Assembly: GCF_014385085.1 (NCBI RefSeq)
Contig: NZ_JACRTD010000001.1
Location: 124,001-188,000, forward strand
Source: Youxingia wuxianensis
GTDB lineage: Bacteria; Bacillota; Clostridia; Oscillospirales; Ruminococcaceae
DNA: 64,000 nt
Direction: 5' to 3'
Both the position numbers and the translations under genes were made by a program. Positions 32,955-41,098 of the stretch are shown piece after piece. Positions within the stretch are counted from its first letter, which is position 1, and each line of letters opens with the position of its first letter. The notes under the pieces are model-generated. The model searched no databases and was not told where the DNA came from. It saw only the letters and a list, made by a program, of their open reading frames with translations.

Positions 32955-34124
32955 TTAGAAAGTTACATCTTCACCAGTATAAGCGCACATCAGGACTTTC
33001 TTCATGTTTTCCACATCAATAGGACGTGGATTGGAAGCGGTGCAAGGATCCAGAACCGCATTCGCGGCAATTTTGTCGATATTAGCATTGAGCAGTTCTT
33101 CTGATACACCGTTTTCCTTATAAGTCTGCGCAATGTTCAGTTTCTTATTCATCTCTTTGATAGAGTCAACCAAAGAGTTCACCAGCTGTTTGTCGGTATA
33201 TCCTGCAAGGCCGATCGCTTTGGCGATTTGTGCATATCTTTCCATACATACTTTGGAATTGTACTGAATTACGAAGGGCAGGAGAATAGCGTTACAGCAG
33301 CCATGGGGAATATCAAAAACTGCACCAGTTTTATGTGCAAGGCTGTGAGCGATACCCAATAATGCATTGGAAAAAGACATACCGGCCAAACATTGGGCGA
33401 TGTGCATTTTTGCACGGGCGTCTTTATCACCGTTATACGAATCTACCAGACTGTCATAAATATCGGAGATCGCTTTGATAGCTAAAGGATCAGAGAAATC
33501 AGAACGGGCAGTGGCCACATACGCTTCAATCGCATGGGTCAAAGCATCCATACCGGTATGCGCAGTAAGCTTTTTAGGCATGGTCTGAGGGATGCTGGTA
33601 TCCAGAATAGCAATATCCGGAGTAATTTCAAAGTCCGCTAAAGGATACTTAATATTAGTGGAGTAATCGGTGATAACAGAAAAAGCGGTTACTTCCGAAG
33701 CGGTGCCGCTAGTGGAAGGAATGGCAACGAAGATAGCTTTCTGTCTAAGTTTAGGCATAGTGAAAGGATCTTTGATATCTTCAAAGGACTTTTCCGGATA
33801 TTCATAAAATACCCACATGGCTTTTGCCGCATCGATAGGGGAACCGCCGCCGATGGCTACGATCACATCCGGCTCAAAGTCGCGCATGGCCTTAGCGCCT
33901 TTAAATACAGTTTCAATGGAGGGATCCGGTTCAACACCTTCAAAAAGCATGGTTTCCAGTCCGGCTTCTTTGAGAACAGCTTCGGTTTTCTGCAAAAAGC
34001 CGCCTTTTTTCATAGAACTGCCGCCGGTAACGATAATGGCTTTTTTGTAGCCTTTCAGATTTTTCAATTCACTAATAGCATCTGGGCCATAGTATAAATC
34101 TCTCGGTAAGGTAAAGCGTGGCAT
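32955..34124 (-). CDS. Iron-containing alcohol dehydrogenase
   Basis: The 389-residue group III dehydrogenase probably reduces an aldehyde to alcohol with NAD(P)H during fermentation. It has GGGSPIDAAKAMW (nucleotide-binding), PSTSGTASEVTAFSVI, and the metal ligands in DALTHAIEAYVA, GIAHSLAHKTGAVFDIPHG and the downstream His. The start PRFTLPRDLYYGPDAISEL is typical of the clostridial group. It is monocistronic, with its own promoter, a Rex-type operator and a terminator, so it is expected to be switched on at high NADH. The exact substrate cannot be read from sequence. Confidence 0.93.
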   Translation of the reverse strand: MPRFTLPRDLYYGPDAISELKNLKGYKKAIIVTGGSSMKKGGFLQKTEAVLKEAGLETMLFEGVEPDPSIETVFKGAKAMRDFEPDVIVAIGGGSPIDAAKAMWVFYEYPEKSFEDIKDPFTMPKLRQKAIFVAIPSTSGTASEVTAFSVITDYSTNIKYPLADFEITPDIAILDTSIPQTMPKKLTAHTGMDALTHAIEAYVATARSDFSDPLAIKAISDIYDSLVDSYNGDKDARAKMHIAQCLAGMSFSNALLGIAHSLAHKTGAVFDIPHGCCNAILLPFVIQYNSKVCMERYAQIAKAIGLAGYTDKQLVNSLVDSIKEMNKKLNIAQTYKENGVSEELLNANIDKIAANAVLDPCTASNPRPIDVENMKKVLMCAYTGEDVTF

Positions 34125-34177
34125 ATAAAAACCTCCAGTTAATAAAATAAGAGAGAATAATTTGGCTGAAAGATTGT

Positions 34178-34195
34178 TTGTTAAATATCTAACAA
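34178..34195. promoter_or_regulatory. Rex-type operator
   Basis: TTGTTAAATATCTAACAA matches the redox repressor Rex consensus TTGTTAA-N4-TTAACAA at all but one of 14 fixed positions. It lies 17 bp downstream of the -10 box of the alcohol dehydrogenase promoter. Rex releases DNA when NADH is high. Outer bases extend the dyad so that the same DNA could also form a hairpin. Confidence 0.82.
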
Positions 34196-34211
34196 TCTTT
34201 TTTCTGCCTAT

Positions 34212-34240
34212 ATAATATCACTTACTAACTACAAAATCAA
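34212..34240 (-). promoter_or_regulatory. Promoter of alcohol dehydrogenase gene
   Basis: On the minus strand TTGATT (34240-34235), a 17-nt spacer and TATTAT (34217-34212) form a good SigA-type promoter upstream of the Rex-type site. Confidence 0.75.
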
Positions 34241-34485
34241 TAGTTTTTTGATAAATATTTTCATAAATTTAAAAGATATTTTTTGTGCAATTTGTAAAAT
34301 TGATGCCTTTGATAAAAAAGAAAGACGTAGAGCTTTTTTTACCCCTAAAAAGAAATACCACGCCTCCTGAATATAGAAATAGATGGCTTCTAAGATGAAA
34401 AATATCAAATATCGGTAGAAGTTGGATAGCCCTTATGATAAAATAAATCTGTTTCTCCATCGGTGGGATTACTGATGTTGCTGTT

Positions 34486-35205
34486 GTGGCGGCCAACTTC
34501 CTCCCGGTGCCTGCTTCTACGGTAAATTTTGTGCTCAATGCGGTTTTAATCCTTTTGGGGTTCCTTCTGTTGGGGAAGGGTTTGGGAATAATGACCGCTT
34601 ATTCCAGCATGTTGTCCTCAATTTTATTCTCCCTTCTTGAGCTCATATATCCGATGTCCAGGCCGCTAACCGACCAGCCCATGCTGGAACTGGCCTTCGG
34701 CATCGCTCTGCCGGCATTTGGCACAGCGATTTTATTCAATATGGGAGCCTCCAATGGCGGGACGGAAATTGTGGCGATGATCCTGCAAAAATATACCAAT
34801 ATTGACAATGGAAAAGCCTTGTTCCTATGCGATCTGTTGGTGACTTTAAGCGCTTTCTTTGTCTTTAACTTTACCACGGGTCTGTTTTCATTGTTAGGAT
34901 TATTAATTAAGTCCCTTATGGTAGACAGCGTGATTGAAAGCATCAATTTGTGCAAATACTTTAATGTGGTGTGCGGCGAGCCGAAAATAATCTGCGATTT
35001 TATTGTGGACAAACTTCACCGAGGCGCGACAGTCGCCTCGGCAAAGGGCGCTTTTACCAATGGTGAAAAATATATTATCTTTACAGTAGTCAACCGCCCG
35101 CAGGCAGTGGCGCTGCGCCAGTTTATCAAGCGGGCGGAACCCAGCGCCTTTATTATGATTACTGACACCAGTGAGATTATTGGAAAAGGGTTTCACCGAG
35201 GGTAA
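34486..35205 (+). pseudogene. YitT-family membrane protein, 5' end decayed
   Basis: The 239 codons from GTG 34486 cover most of a YitT-type protein: four hydrophobic segments and a soluble C-terminal DUF2179 domain (GEPKIICDFIVDKLHRGATVASAKGAF). Full-length relatives have about 280-290 residues and one more N-terminal helix. Homology-like sequence (ICFSIGGITDVAVV) continues upstream of the only possible start until an in-frame TAA at 34444, and before it a family-like stretch (IGRSWIALM) is visible. No ribosome binding site precedes 34486. I therefore read it as a gene that has lost its start by mutation; a short functional product cannot be ruled out. Confidence 0.65.
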
Positions 35206-35214
35206 AACGAATAT

Positions 35215-35248
35215 AAAAAAGCTTCCCTTTTAAAAGGGAAGCTTTTTT
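35215..35248. terminator. Bidirectional terminator
   Basis: A perfect 17-bp palindrome (AAAAAAGCTTCCCTTTT and its complement) separates the YitT remnant and the convergent glmS gene. Confidence 0.85.
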
Positions 35249-35256
35249 GGTATTTG

Positions 35257-37077
35257 TTATTCTACAGTTACACTTTTAGCCAGGTTCCTGGGTTTATCCA
35301 CATCGCATCCCCGCAGAACCGCGGTATGATAAGCGATCAGCTGCAAGGGGATCACGCCTACAATTGGCATAAACAGGTCGTCTATAGCCGGAAGCTCCAA
35401 CTTTTCCCCATAGACGTCCCGGTCAATACGCATCCCTTTTTTGCAGATCAAAAGCACATCTGCTCCCCGGGAACGGACCTCCCGAATATTGCTTACCATC
35501 TTGGGAAGCAATATCTCCTGGGTGGCTAACGCCACCACCGGAACCCCGTCGGTGATCAGGGAAATCGTACCGTGTTTTAGTTCGCCAGCGGCATATGCCT
35601 CACAGTGAATATAACTGATCTCTTTAAGTTTAAGAGAGCCTTCCAGCCCCAAGGCATAATCTAACCCTCGGCCTAAAAAGAACAAATCGTTTAAATTTTC
35701 GTACCGTTTAATATAAGCCTTAATTTGTTCATCCAGCAGGATGGATTTTTCAGTGGTTTCGATAGCGTGCATTAAGCTGCTGGTGAGCTCCCGCGCCTGA
35801 TTGGTAGTGATCTCCTGTTTGGCCAGGGCCATTTTAATGGCGATCATATACATTACCGAAAGCTGCACAGAATACGCTTTTGTACTTGCCACAGCAATTT
35901 CCGGCCCGGCATAGGTATGGATAATATAGTCCGCTTCTCTGGCGATGGAAGAACCGGTCACATTGACAATAGCTAAGGTGGTTACTCCATGCTGCTTTGC
36001 CAGGCGGAGAGCCGCCAGAGTATCGGCGGTTTCCCCGGACTGGGAAATGACAATTACCAGGGTGGTTTTATCCATAATAGGATTGCGGTACCGAAATTCG
36101 GAAGCGATATCTGTCTCTACCGGGATCCGGGCCAGCTTTTCAATCAGGGCTTTTCCCAACATTCCCGCGTGCATAGCAGTTCCGCAGGCCACGATGCTTA
36201 TCTTTTCAAATCGCTTAAAGAACCCTTCCGGTACGTCGTCCATCTCAAAGGAGGGCAACCCGTCGGAAATTCGAGGGTGGACCGTGTCGCGGAGGGCCCG
36301 TGGCTGCTCGTAAATTTCCTTGAGCATAAAATGGTCGTAACCGCCCTTTTGTGCCTGCTCCACTGTCCAGGAGGCAGTGAGAAGGGGCTTTTGTACCTTT
36401 TCGCCTTCCGGGGAGTAGATATTGATCTCCTGGGCGGAGACTTCCGCGATCTCCTTCTCCTCAATAAGATAATACTGCCGGGTATATTTCAAAATAGCAG
36501 GAACATCGGAAGCGATAAAGTTTTCTCCCTCGCCTTTGGCGACAATGAGAGGACTGCCCTGGCGTACAGCGTAGATTTTGTCCGGATGATCAGCGAACAC
36601 AATACCAAAGGCATACGAGCCTTCCATCTGGCTGATAGCTTTGCGGATAGTATCCATAGGATCGCCGCTGTAAAGAGAATCGATTAGTTTGGCGGCACAT
36701 TCGGTATCCGTTTGAGAGGAAAACTCATATCCCTGGGACAAAAGCTTTCCCTTGATCTGCTGGTAGTTTTCGATGATGCCGTTATGTACCAAAGAAAGTT
36801 TTTCCGTTACATGGGGATGAGCGTTTAAATCCGAGGGCTCCCCGTGAGTCGCCCAGCGGGTGTGCCCGATACCGCAGTGGCACTGAGGTTTGCCTTGCTC
36901 CTTTATAAGGTCCGCCAAGTTTTGCAGACGGCCTTTGGTTTTTATAGTAGTGAGTTTTTCCCCGCATACTACCGAAATCCCAGCCGAGTCATATCCGCGG
37001 TACTCCAGGCTGGATAAACCGTCCAGAAGAACATCAACAGCATTTTTGCTGCCGGTGTAACCTACGATTCCACACAT
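35257..37077 (-). CDS. glmS: Glutamine-fructose-6-phosphate aminotransferase (isomerising)
   Basis: GlmS makes glucosamine-6-phosphate from fructose-6-phosphate and glutamine, the entry step to peptidoglycan amino sugars. The 606 residues are full length. They show the glutaminase domain with nucleophile Cys2 (MCGIVGYTG), LEYRGYDSAGI, HTRWATHG, and two SIS sugar isomerase domains with ISQSGETADT and the closing LAKSVTVE. It is controlled by a glmS ribozyme in its own leader (37203-37370), which self-cleaves when glucosamine-6-phosphate builds up. It lies close to murC, the second wall-precursor gene in this block. Confidence 0.97.
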   Translation of the reverse strand: MCGIVGYTGSKNAVDVLLDGLSSLEYRGYDSAGISVVCGEKLTTIKTKGRLQNLADLIKEQGKPQCHCGIGHTRWATHGEPSDLNAHPHVTEKLSLVHNGIIENYQQIKGKLLSQGYEFSSQTDTECAAKLIDSLYSGDPMDTIRKAISQMEGSYAFGIVFADHPDKIYAVRQGSPLIVAKGEGENFIASDVPAILKYTRQYYLIEEKEIAEVSAQEINIYSPEGEKVQKPLLTASWTVEQAQKGGYDHFMLKEIYEQPRALRDTVHPRISDGLPSFEMDDVPEGFFKRFEKISIVACGTAMHAGMLGKALIEKLARIPVETDIASEFRYRNPIMDKTTLVIVISQSGETADTLAALRLAKQHGVTTLAIVNVTGSSIAREADYIIHTYAGPEIAVASTKAYSVQLSVMYMIAIKMALAKQEITTNQARELTSSLMHAIETTEKSILLDEQIKAYIKRYENLNDLFFLGRGLDYALGLEGSLKLKEISYIHCEAYAAGELKHGTISLITDGVPVVALATQEILLPKMVSNIREVRSRGADVLLICKKGMRIDRDVYGEKLELPAIDDLFMPIVGVIPLQLIAYHTAVLRGCDVDKPRNLAKSVTVE

Positions 37078-37094
37078 ATTCTAACCTTCATTTC

Positions 37095-37192
37095 TCCTCA
37101 CGGCCAAAATTTTTCATAACAAACCAAGCAGTTTGCTCGCCAGCAAATTGCTTGGGAATGTATATAAAGAATACCTATCATCGCCGTGAGGA
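37095..37192 (-). other. Nested stem-loops between glmS ribozyme and glmS start
   Basis: An outer perfect 10-bp stem pairs 37095-37104 with 37183-37192 (GCCGTGAGGA half). Inside it a 14-bp stem pairs 37124-37137 with 37142-37155 with one wobble and a 4-nt loop. The 3' strand of the outer stem on the mRNA carries GTGAGGA about 20 nt before the glmS start, so the fold could affect ribosome access or the stability of the cleaved mRNA. Confidence 0.6.
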
Positions 37193-37202
37193 AAATGATA
37201 AG

Positions 37203-37370
37203 CGAAAAAGATACTGTTTCACACTTCCCATATATCTGGCTGTCGATCCGGTTACCCGGAAGTTTTCAGACATACTGCGCTTGGAAGAAAGCGGGGAGGT
37301 ACCCGCCGAATTTTCGATTAACCTCCCACCTCGTCAACCGTGAAAAGTCTCCACGGTTCTGGCGCTTTTT
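37203..37370 (-). ncRNA. glmS ribozyme (glucosamine-6-phosphate-responsive)
   Basis: The minus-strand leader of glmS reads A-GCGCC-AGAAC, then a variable stem, TTGACGAGGTGGGAGGTT, ATCGAAAATTCGGCGG and GTACCTCCC. This is the conserved core of the glmS self-cleaving ribozyme, followed by P3 and P3.1/P4-like stems (ACTTCC with GGAAGT). Cleavage is expected between 37366 and 37365, 5' of GCGCC. With glucosamine-6-phosphate bound the RNA cuts itself, and the 5'-OH mRNA is degraded by RNase J in Bacillus. The 3' limit is approximate. Confidence 0.93.
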
Positions 37371-37442
37371 ATAACCGCTGTCAGGATATTTTCACCTCCC
37401 TAAAAAGCAGTATTGACGCCTCCTTTCTCTTTTGTTACGCCA

Positions 37443-37471
37443 ATTATACCAGTTAATTTCCGTTTAATCAA
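37443..37471 (-). promoter_or_regulatory. Promoter of glmS transcript
   Basis: On the minus strand TTGATT (37471-37466), a 17-nt spacer and TATAAT (37448-37443) lie about 70 nt upstream of the ribozyme cleavage site, giving a leader of about 360 nt. Confidence 0.82.
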
Positions 37472-37605
37472 TATGACGAAATTTTGGCGTTTTGTTATAA
37501 GATATGAAAAAAGGGGAGAGTTTGATACAAAAAAGTCCTTTTAAAAAAGAAAAAGTCTATCTCCAGTTTTTGGGGAGGGATTTCCTCATATATTATATGA
37601 AGAAT

Positions 37606-37644
37606 AGAAAGATGGCCGCGGAACCTTGCCGCGGCCATCTTTCT
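37606..37644. terminator. Terminator of murC
   Basis: A perfect 16-bp stem (AGAAAGATGGCCGCGG half) with a 7-nt loop lies at the murC stop codon, which falls in its last bases. The region between it and the glmS promoter (37472-37605) shows no gene. Confidence 0.8.
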
Positions 37645-39007
37645 ATTTATTAAGCATCAGCTTAGCGCATTTGTATACGTCCCCGCATCCTAAGGTGATC
37701 ACCAAATCCCCCTCCTGGGCATTTTTCATCACGTAATCGGCGATCTCCTCAAACTCAGGAAACCATACCGAGCCGGGAATTTTTTCTGCCAGATGGCTGG
37801 TGTATACGCCGTAGGTGTTTTTCTCCCGGGAACCCATGATCTCTGACATGACCACATGATCCGCAATGGATAATGCTTTTGCAAAATCGTCCATGAGCAT
37901 ATACGTGCGGGAATAAGTAAACGGCTGGAATACCGCCCACACTTTTCGAAACTTCATCTCTTTGGCGGTTTTCAGCGTGACTGCCAGCTCTGCTGGATGA
38001 TGGGCGTAGTCGTCGGCAATGGTAACTCCCCGCACTTGTCCCAACACCTCGAACCGACGCCCCGCACCGCGGAATTTTTCCAGATGCTCGGCTGCCTGCT
38101 CGGGGGAGACGCCGGCGTAGATCGCACCGGCACAGGCGGCTACGGCGTTTAAAATATTATGCCGCCCGGGAACATGCAGCGTCATCTTCTGCAGGAGTTT
38201 TCCACGATACATCAATTCAAAGGTGGACTGCGCCCCTTGAAGATTGAGAATATTTACCGGATAATAGTCGTTTTTTTCGCTCCAGCCGAAGGTGATGATC
38301 TCTTTTTCGGTCACACCTTCCAGCGCTTTCATGGAATTTGAATCGTCGCCGTTGACAATAATAGCTTTGGTGGCCATCTGGGCGAATTTGTGAAAGGATT
38401 TGATGATATTCTCCAAAGTACCAAAATAATCCAGATGATCGGCGTCGATGTTGAGGATCACCGCCGCATCCGGGGAGAGCTTTAAAAAGGTATCCACAAA
38501 TTCACAGGCTTCGCAGACCATGATATCACTTTTTCCAACCCGGCCGCTGCCGCCGATAGCGGGGAGTTTTCCGCCGATCACGGCGGTAGGATCCAAACCG
38601 GCTCCTAAAAGCATTTGGGTGAGCATGGCGGTGGTAGTGGTTTTTCCATGGGTACCGCACACGCAGATACAGTCGGAATATTTTGTGGTGAGATATCCCA
38701 GCATTATCGAGCGCTCAATCGTAGGAATACCGCTTTCCAAGGCGGCGCACAGCTCTGGATTATCCTTCATGATAGCGGCAGTATATACCACTAAATCCGC
38801 CCCTTTGACATTTTCCGGGTTATGGCCTAAAAAGATTTCAATCCCCATTTCCCGTTCTGTTTTTAGGGTATCTGTTTCGTTGTTGTCTGAACCGGTGATA
38901 TGGTACCCTTTGGTGTGAAGAATTTGAACGATAGGAAACATTCCGGAACCGCCGATTCCGATAAAATGAATCCGTCGGGCATTTTTAAGTATATTTTCAT
39001 CAAACAT
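37643..39007 (-). CDS. murC: UDP-N-acetylmuramate-L-alanine ligase
   Basis: MurC adds L-alanine to UDP-MurNAc with ATP, the first amino acid of the peptidoglycan stem. The 454 residues show the UDP-binding IHFIGIGGSGM, the ATP loop CGTHGKTTTT, the lysine region and NILNAVAACAGA, and the C-terminal domain (DDYAHHPAELAVTLKTAK, FQPFTYSRT). I choose ATG 39007 (MFDEN), with GGAG 11 nt upstream; an in-frame GTG at 39019 adds four residues. Its promoter carries a BlaI-type operator, which would tie this step to the repressor/M56-PASTA-M23 pair at 25523-27536. Confidence 0.96.
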   Translation of the reverse strand: MFDENILKNARRIHFIGIGGSGMFPIVQILHTKGYHITGSDNNETDTLKTEREMGIEIFLGHNPENVKGADLVVYTAAIMKDNPELCAALESGIPTIERSIMLGYLTTKYSDCICVCGTHGKTTTTAMLTQMLLGAGLDPTAVIGGKLPAIGGSGRVGKSDIMVCEACEFVDTFLKLSPDAAVILNIDADHLDYFGTLENIIKSFHKFAQMATKAIIVNGDDSNSMKALEGVTEKEIITFGWSEKNDYYPVNILNLQGAQSTFELMYRGKLLQKMTLHVPGRHNILNAVAACAGAIYAGVSPEQAAEHLEKFRGAGRRFEVLGQVRGVTIADDYAHHPAELAVTLKTAKEMKFRKVWAVFQPFTYSRTYMLMDDFAKALSIADHVVMSEIMGSREKNTYGVYTSHLAEKIPGSVWFPEFEEIADYVMKNAQEGDLVITLGCGDVYKCAKLMLNK

Positions 39008-39048
39008 TTTTATAATCACTCCAAAAAACAGCCGTATTTCAGTCGCTG

Positions 39049-39067
39049 TATATACATTATGTAGTAT
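39049..39067. promoter_or_regulatory. BlaI-type operator 3, in murC promoter
   Basis: TATATACATTATGTAGTAT keeps the TACA-TTA-TGTA core and shares 15 consecutive bases with operator 2 at 27584; only the outer left half-site differs. It overlaps the murC -10 box, where a bound repressor would block transcription. Confidence 0.8.
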
Positions 39068-39091
39068 AGGCGGTTTTCGTTAAAATTTCAA
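39063..39091 (-). promoter_or_regulatory. Promoter of murC
   Basis: On the minus strand TTGAAA (39091-39086), a 17-nt spacer and TATACT (39068-39063) lie 56 nt before the murC start. Confidence 0.8.
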
Positions 39092-39172
39092 GAAGAACCG
39101 ATGAATGAGATGAATAACTTTTAACCTTTTGCTGAATACTATTCTTGACAAACAAAGGGGGAGGAATACATT

Positions 39173-39472
39173 TTGATCATCACCGATATAAAAATTAGGC
39201 GTACCTACCAGGATACCCGGCTGCGCGCTTTGGTATCCCTTACCATTGACGGGGAGCTGGCGGTACATGATATTAAAGTGATCGAAGGTCCGGAAAGGCT
39301 ATTTGTGGCGATGCCCAGCCGCCGGGATGATAACGGGGTGTTTCGCGACATCTGTCATCCGATTACTTCCGCCGCCAGAAAGCAAATGGAAGGGGCGATT
39401 TTGGACGCCTATCACGAATTTCTTTCCAATATGTCCCAGCCGCATGAATCCCAGCAAGAGGTTGAAAATTAA
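39173..39472 (+). CDS. spoVG: Septation/sporulation regulator SpoVG
   Basis: The 99-residue protein matches SpoVG throughout: ITDIKIRRTYQDTRLRALVSLTIDGELAVHDIKVIEG, RLFVAMPSRRDDNGVFRDICHPI and the terminal helix. SpoVG is a small site-specific nucleic acid-binding protein that affects asymmetric septation, capsule and virulence genes in Firmicutes. The start is TTG with GGGGGAGGAA upstream. It is divergent from murC. A possible sigma-H type -10 (GAAT) is present upstream, but the match is weak. Confidence 0.95.
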   Translation: MIITDIKIRRTYQDTRLRALVSLTIDGELAVHDIKVIEGPERLFVAMPSRRDDNGVFRDICHPITSAARKQMEGAILDAYHEFLSNMSQPHESQQEVEN

Positions 39473-39490
39473 ACCAGAATTTTCTATAAT

Positions 39491-39525
39491 AAGAGAAGGG
39501 CAGACATTCGTTCTGTCCTTCTCTT
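39491..39525 (+). terminator. Terminator of spoVG
   Basis: An AAGAGAAGG/CCTTCTCTT stem extended by CAGA/TCTG, with a TT-rich tail, starts 19 nt after the spoVG stop. Confidence 0.75.
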
Positions 39526-39626
39526 TGATTTTTGGAAGATATTTCACTTTTTCTTCACACGGTAGATTGTGAACTATGATAAAATAATGGATGTTTAAAC
39601 GCTTATGATAAGGATTGATTTTTTAT

Positions 39627-41063
39627 ATGCTCAAAAAATCCCTTTTAGTTTTCACAGCGGCCTGCCTGCTTTTTATAAATACAGTTTCCGTATACGCGCA
39701 GGAGACAGCGAATGAATTATCCCCACCTCAGCTTCACTCGGCGGCGGGGATCGTCATGGACGCGGATACAGGGCAGGTGCTCTATGGACAGAATATTCAT
39801 ACCCAGTTATATCCCGCCAGTATTACCAAGATCGTCACCCTGCTTTTGGCTATGGAAAAGGGAGACCCAAACGATATTGTCACCATGACGGACGAAGGGG
39901 TGTTTTCTGTTCCTAGAGGAACGACCCATATTGCTTTGACCACTGGAGAAAAGATCCGTTTGGAGCAGTTGGAATACGCTATGATGGTAGAATCCGCCAA
40001 CGACGCTGCAAATGGGATAGCAATTCACTTGGCTGGTTCTATCGAGAAGTTCGCTCAGATGATGAACGAGAAAGCTCAGGAGATCGGAGCGGTAAATTCT
40101 CATTTCACCAACGCCAACGGACTGCCGGACAGCGGCCATTATACTACAGTTTATGATATGGCCCTGTTCACCAAGGAGGCGATGGAATATCCTCAGTTTG
40201 CCTCTCTGGCAGGGACTCTCAGTTATGAAATTCCCCCAACAAATAAGCAGCCGGAGACTAGGATCCTGAGCAACCGCCAGTATATGCTCTGGCCTCAGTA
40301 TATTTACGAGGGGGCTTTCGCAGGAAAAACCGGCTGGACGGAAGAAGCGGCCAAGACCTTGGTTACCTGCGTGGAACGGGACGGAGTAAAATTGATCTGT
40401 GTGGTGATGAAATCCAAAGGAATTGTAGACGCGGAATTTGTAGACTCCACCAATCTTTTGGATTACTGTTATGATAACTTTCATCGTGAAACGATCCCCA
40501 AAACTGCCGTGCAGCCTAAAACGGTGGAGCTCACCGGGGAAGACGGGGAACCAACTCAACAAATCTTAGGTCTGGAAGAGGATATGCAGGTGATGCTGCC
40601 CGCAGGACTGACGGCGCAGCAACTTACCATAGAGGAAGTTTTGCCCCAGACGCTGTCACAGGATACTGTGCAGCAGGCGAAAGTTATATTGAGCGCTCCC
40701 AAAGAATATACAGGGAAAATGGATTTAACCGTAGGAGAATTTCCCCTGGTTGTGCAAAAGCAGGAGACTCCTGTAGCGGCGCTTCAGGAAGAAACGGCCC
40801 AAAAAGAAGGTAGGCCCCAATGGTTGGCTTTGGGACTTGCTGTATTAAAATGGGGCGCGGCTGCGATTATACTTATTGGGATTCTTTTGTTTGCCGTACG
40901 TATATATGTGAAGGCCAGACGCCGTAAAATGCGCAAAGTACGTCTGCAAAAACTGAAGATGCGCACCCGTGCCGCGCCAATCCCCCGGCCGTTAAATCCA
41001 GCGGAAACCCTGCCGCAGAAGAAGAAACCCAAAATAGAAATAATCAGTGTAGAAGAAGAATAA
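39627..41063 (+). CDS. D-alanyl-D-alanine carboxypeptidase (S11, DacF-like) with C-terminal membrane anchor
   Basis: The 478-residue penicillin-binding protein trims the terminal D-Ala from peptidoglycan stems outside the membrane. It has a signal peptide (about 1-24), the S11 motifs SITK (Ser65, Lys68), SAN (123-125) and KTG (234-236), and a beta-sandwich C-terminal domain. Unlike the usual short amphipathic anchor, it ends with a full membrane helix (about 404-432), a very basic segment and a cytoplasmic tail ending in acidic residues. ATG 39627 lies 12 nt after AAGGA; TTG 39615 sits directly on that site. It belongs to the wall cluster with murC and glmS. Confidence 0.92.
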   Translation: MLKKSLLVFTAACLLFINTVSVYAQETANELSPPQLHSAAGIVMDADTGQVLYGQNIHTQLYPASITKIVTLLLAMEKGDPNDIVTMTDEGVFSVPRGTTHIALTTGEKIRLEQLEYAMMVESANDAANGIAIHLAGSIEKFAQMMNEKAQEIGAVNSHFTNANGLPDSGHYTTVYDMALFTKEAMEYPQFASLAGTLSYEIPPTNKQPETRILSNRQYMLWPQYIYEGAFAGKTGWTEEAAKTLVTCVERDGVKLICVVMKSKGIVDAEFVDSTNLLDYCYDNFHRETIPKTAVQPKTVELTGEDGEPTQQILGLEEDMQVMLPAGLTAQQLTIEEVLPQTLSQDTVQQAKVILSAPKEYTGKMDLTVGEFPLVVQKQETPVAALQEETAQKEGRPQWLALGLAVLKWGAAAIILIGILLFAVRIYVKARRRKMRKVRLQKLKMRTRAAPIPRPLNPAETLPQKKKPKIEIISVEEE

Positions 41064-41070
41064 AGTTATC

Positions 41071-41098
41071 ACCCAAATAGAAAAACCCTCATAGGATA
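41071..41098 (+). promoter_or_regulatory. Sigma-K-like promoter for dpaAB
   Basis: CATAGGATA (41090-41098) fits the sigma-K -10 consensus CATA-N3-TA exactly, and an AC dinucleotide (41071-41072) lies 17 nt upstream. Dipicolinate synthase genes are transcribed by sigma-K in the mother cell of Bacillus, so the match makes sense. Confidence 0.6.

Noticed and set aside
37152..37374. Two plus-strand frames of about 62 residues
   Set aside because: They lie on the antisense of the glmS ribozyme and leader; the RNA core explains the sequence.
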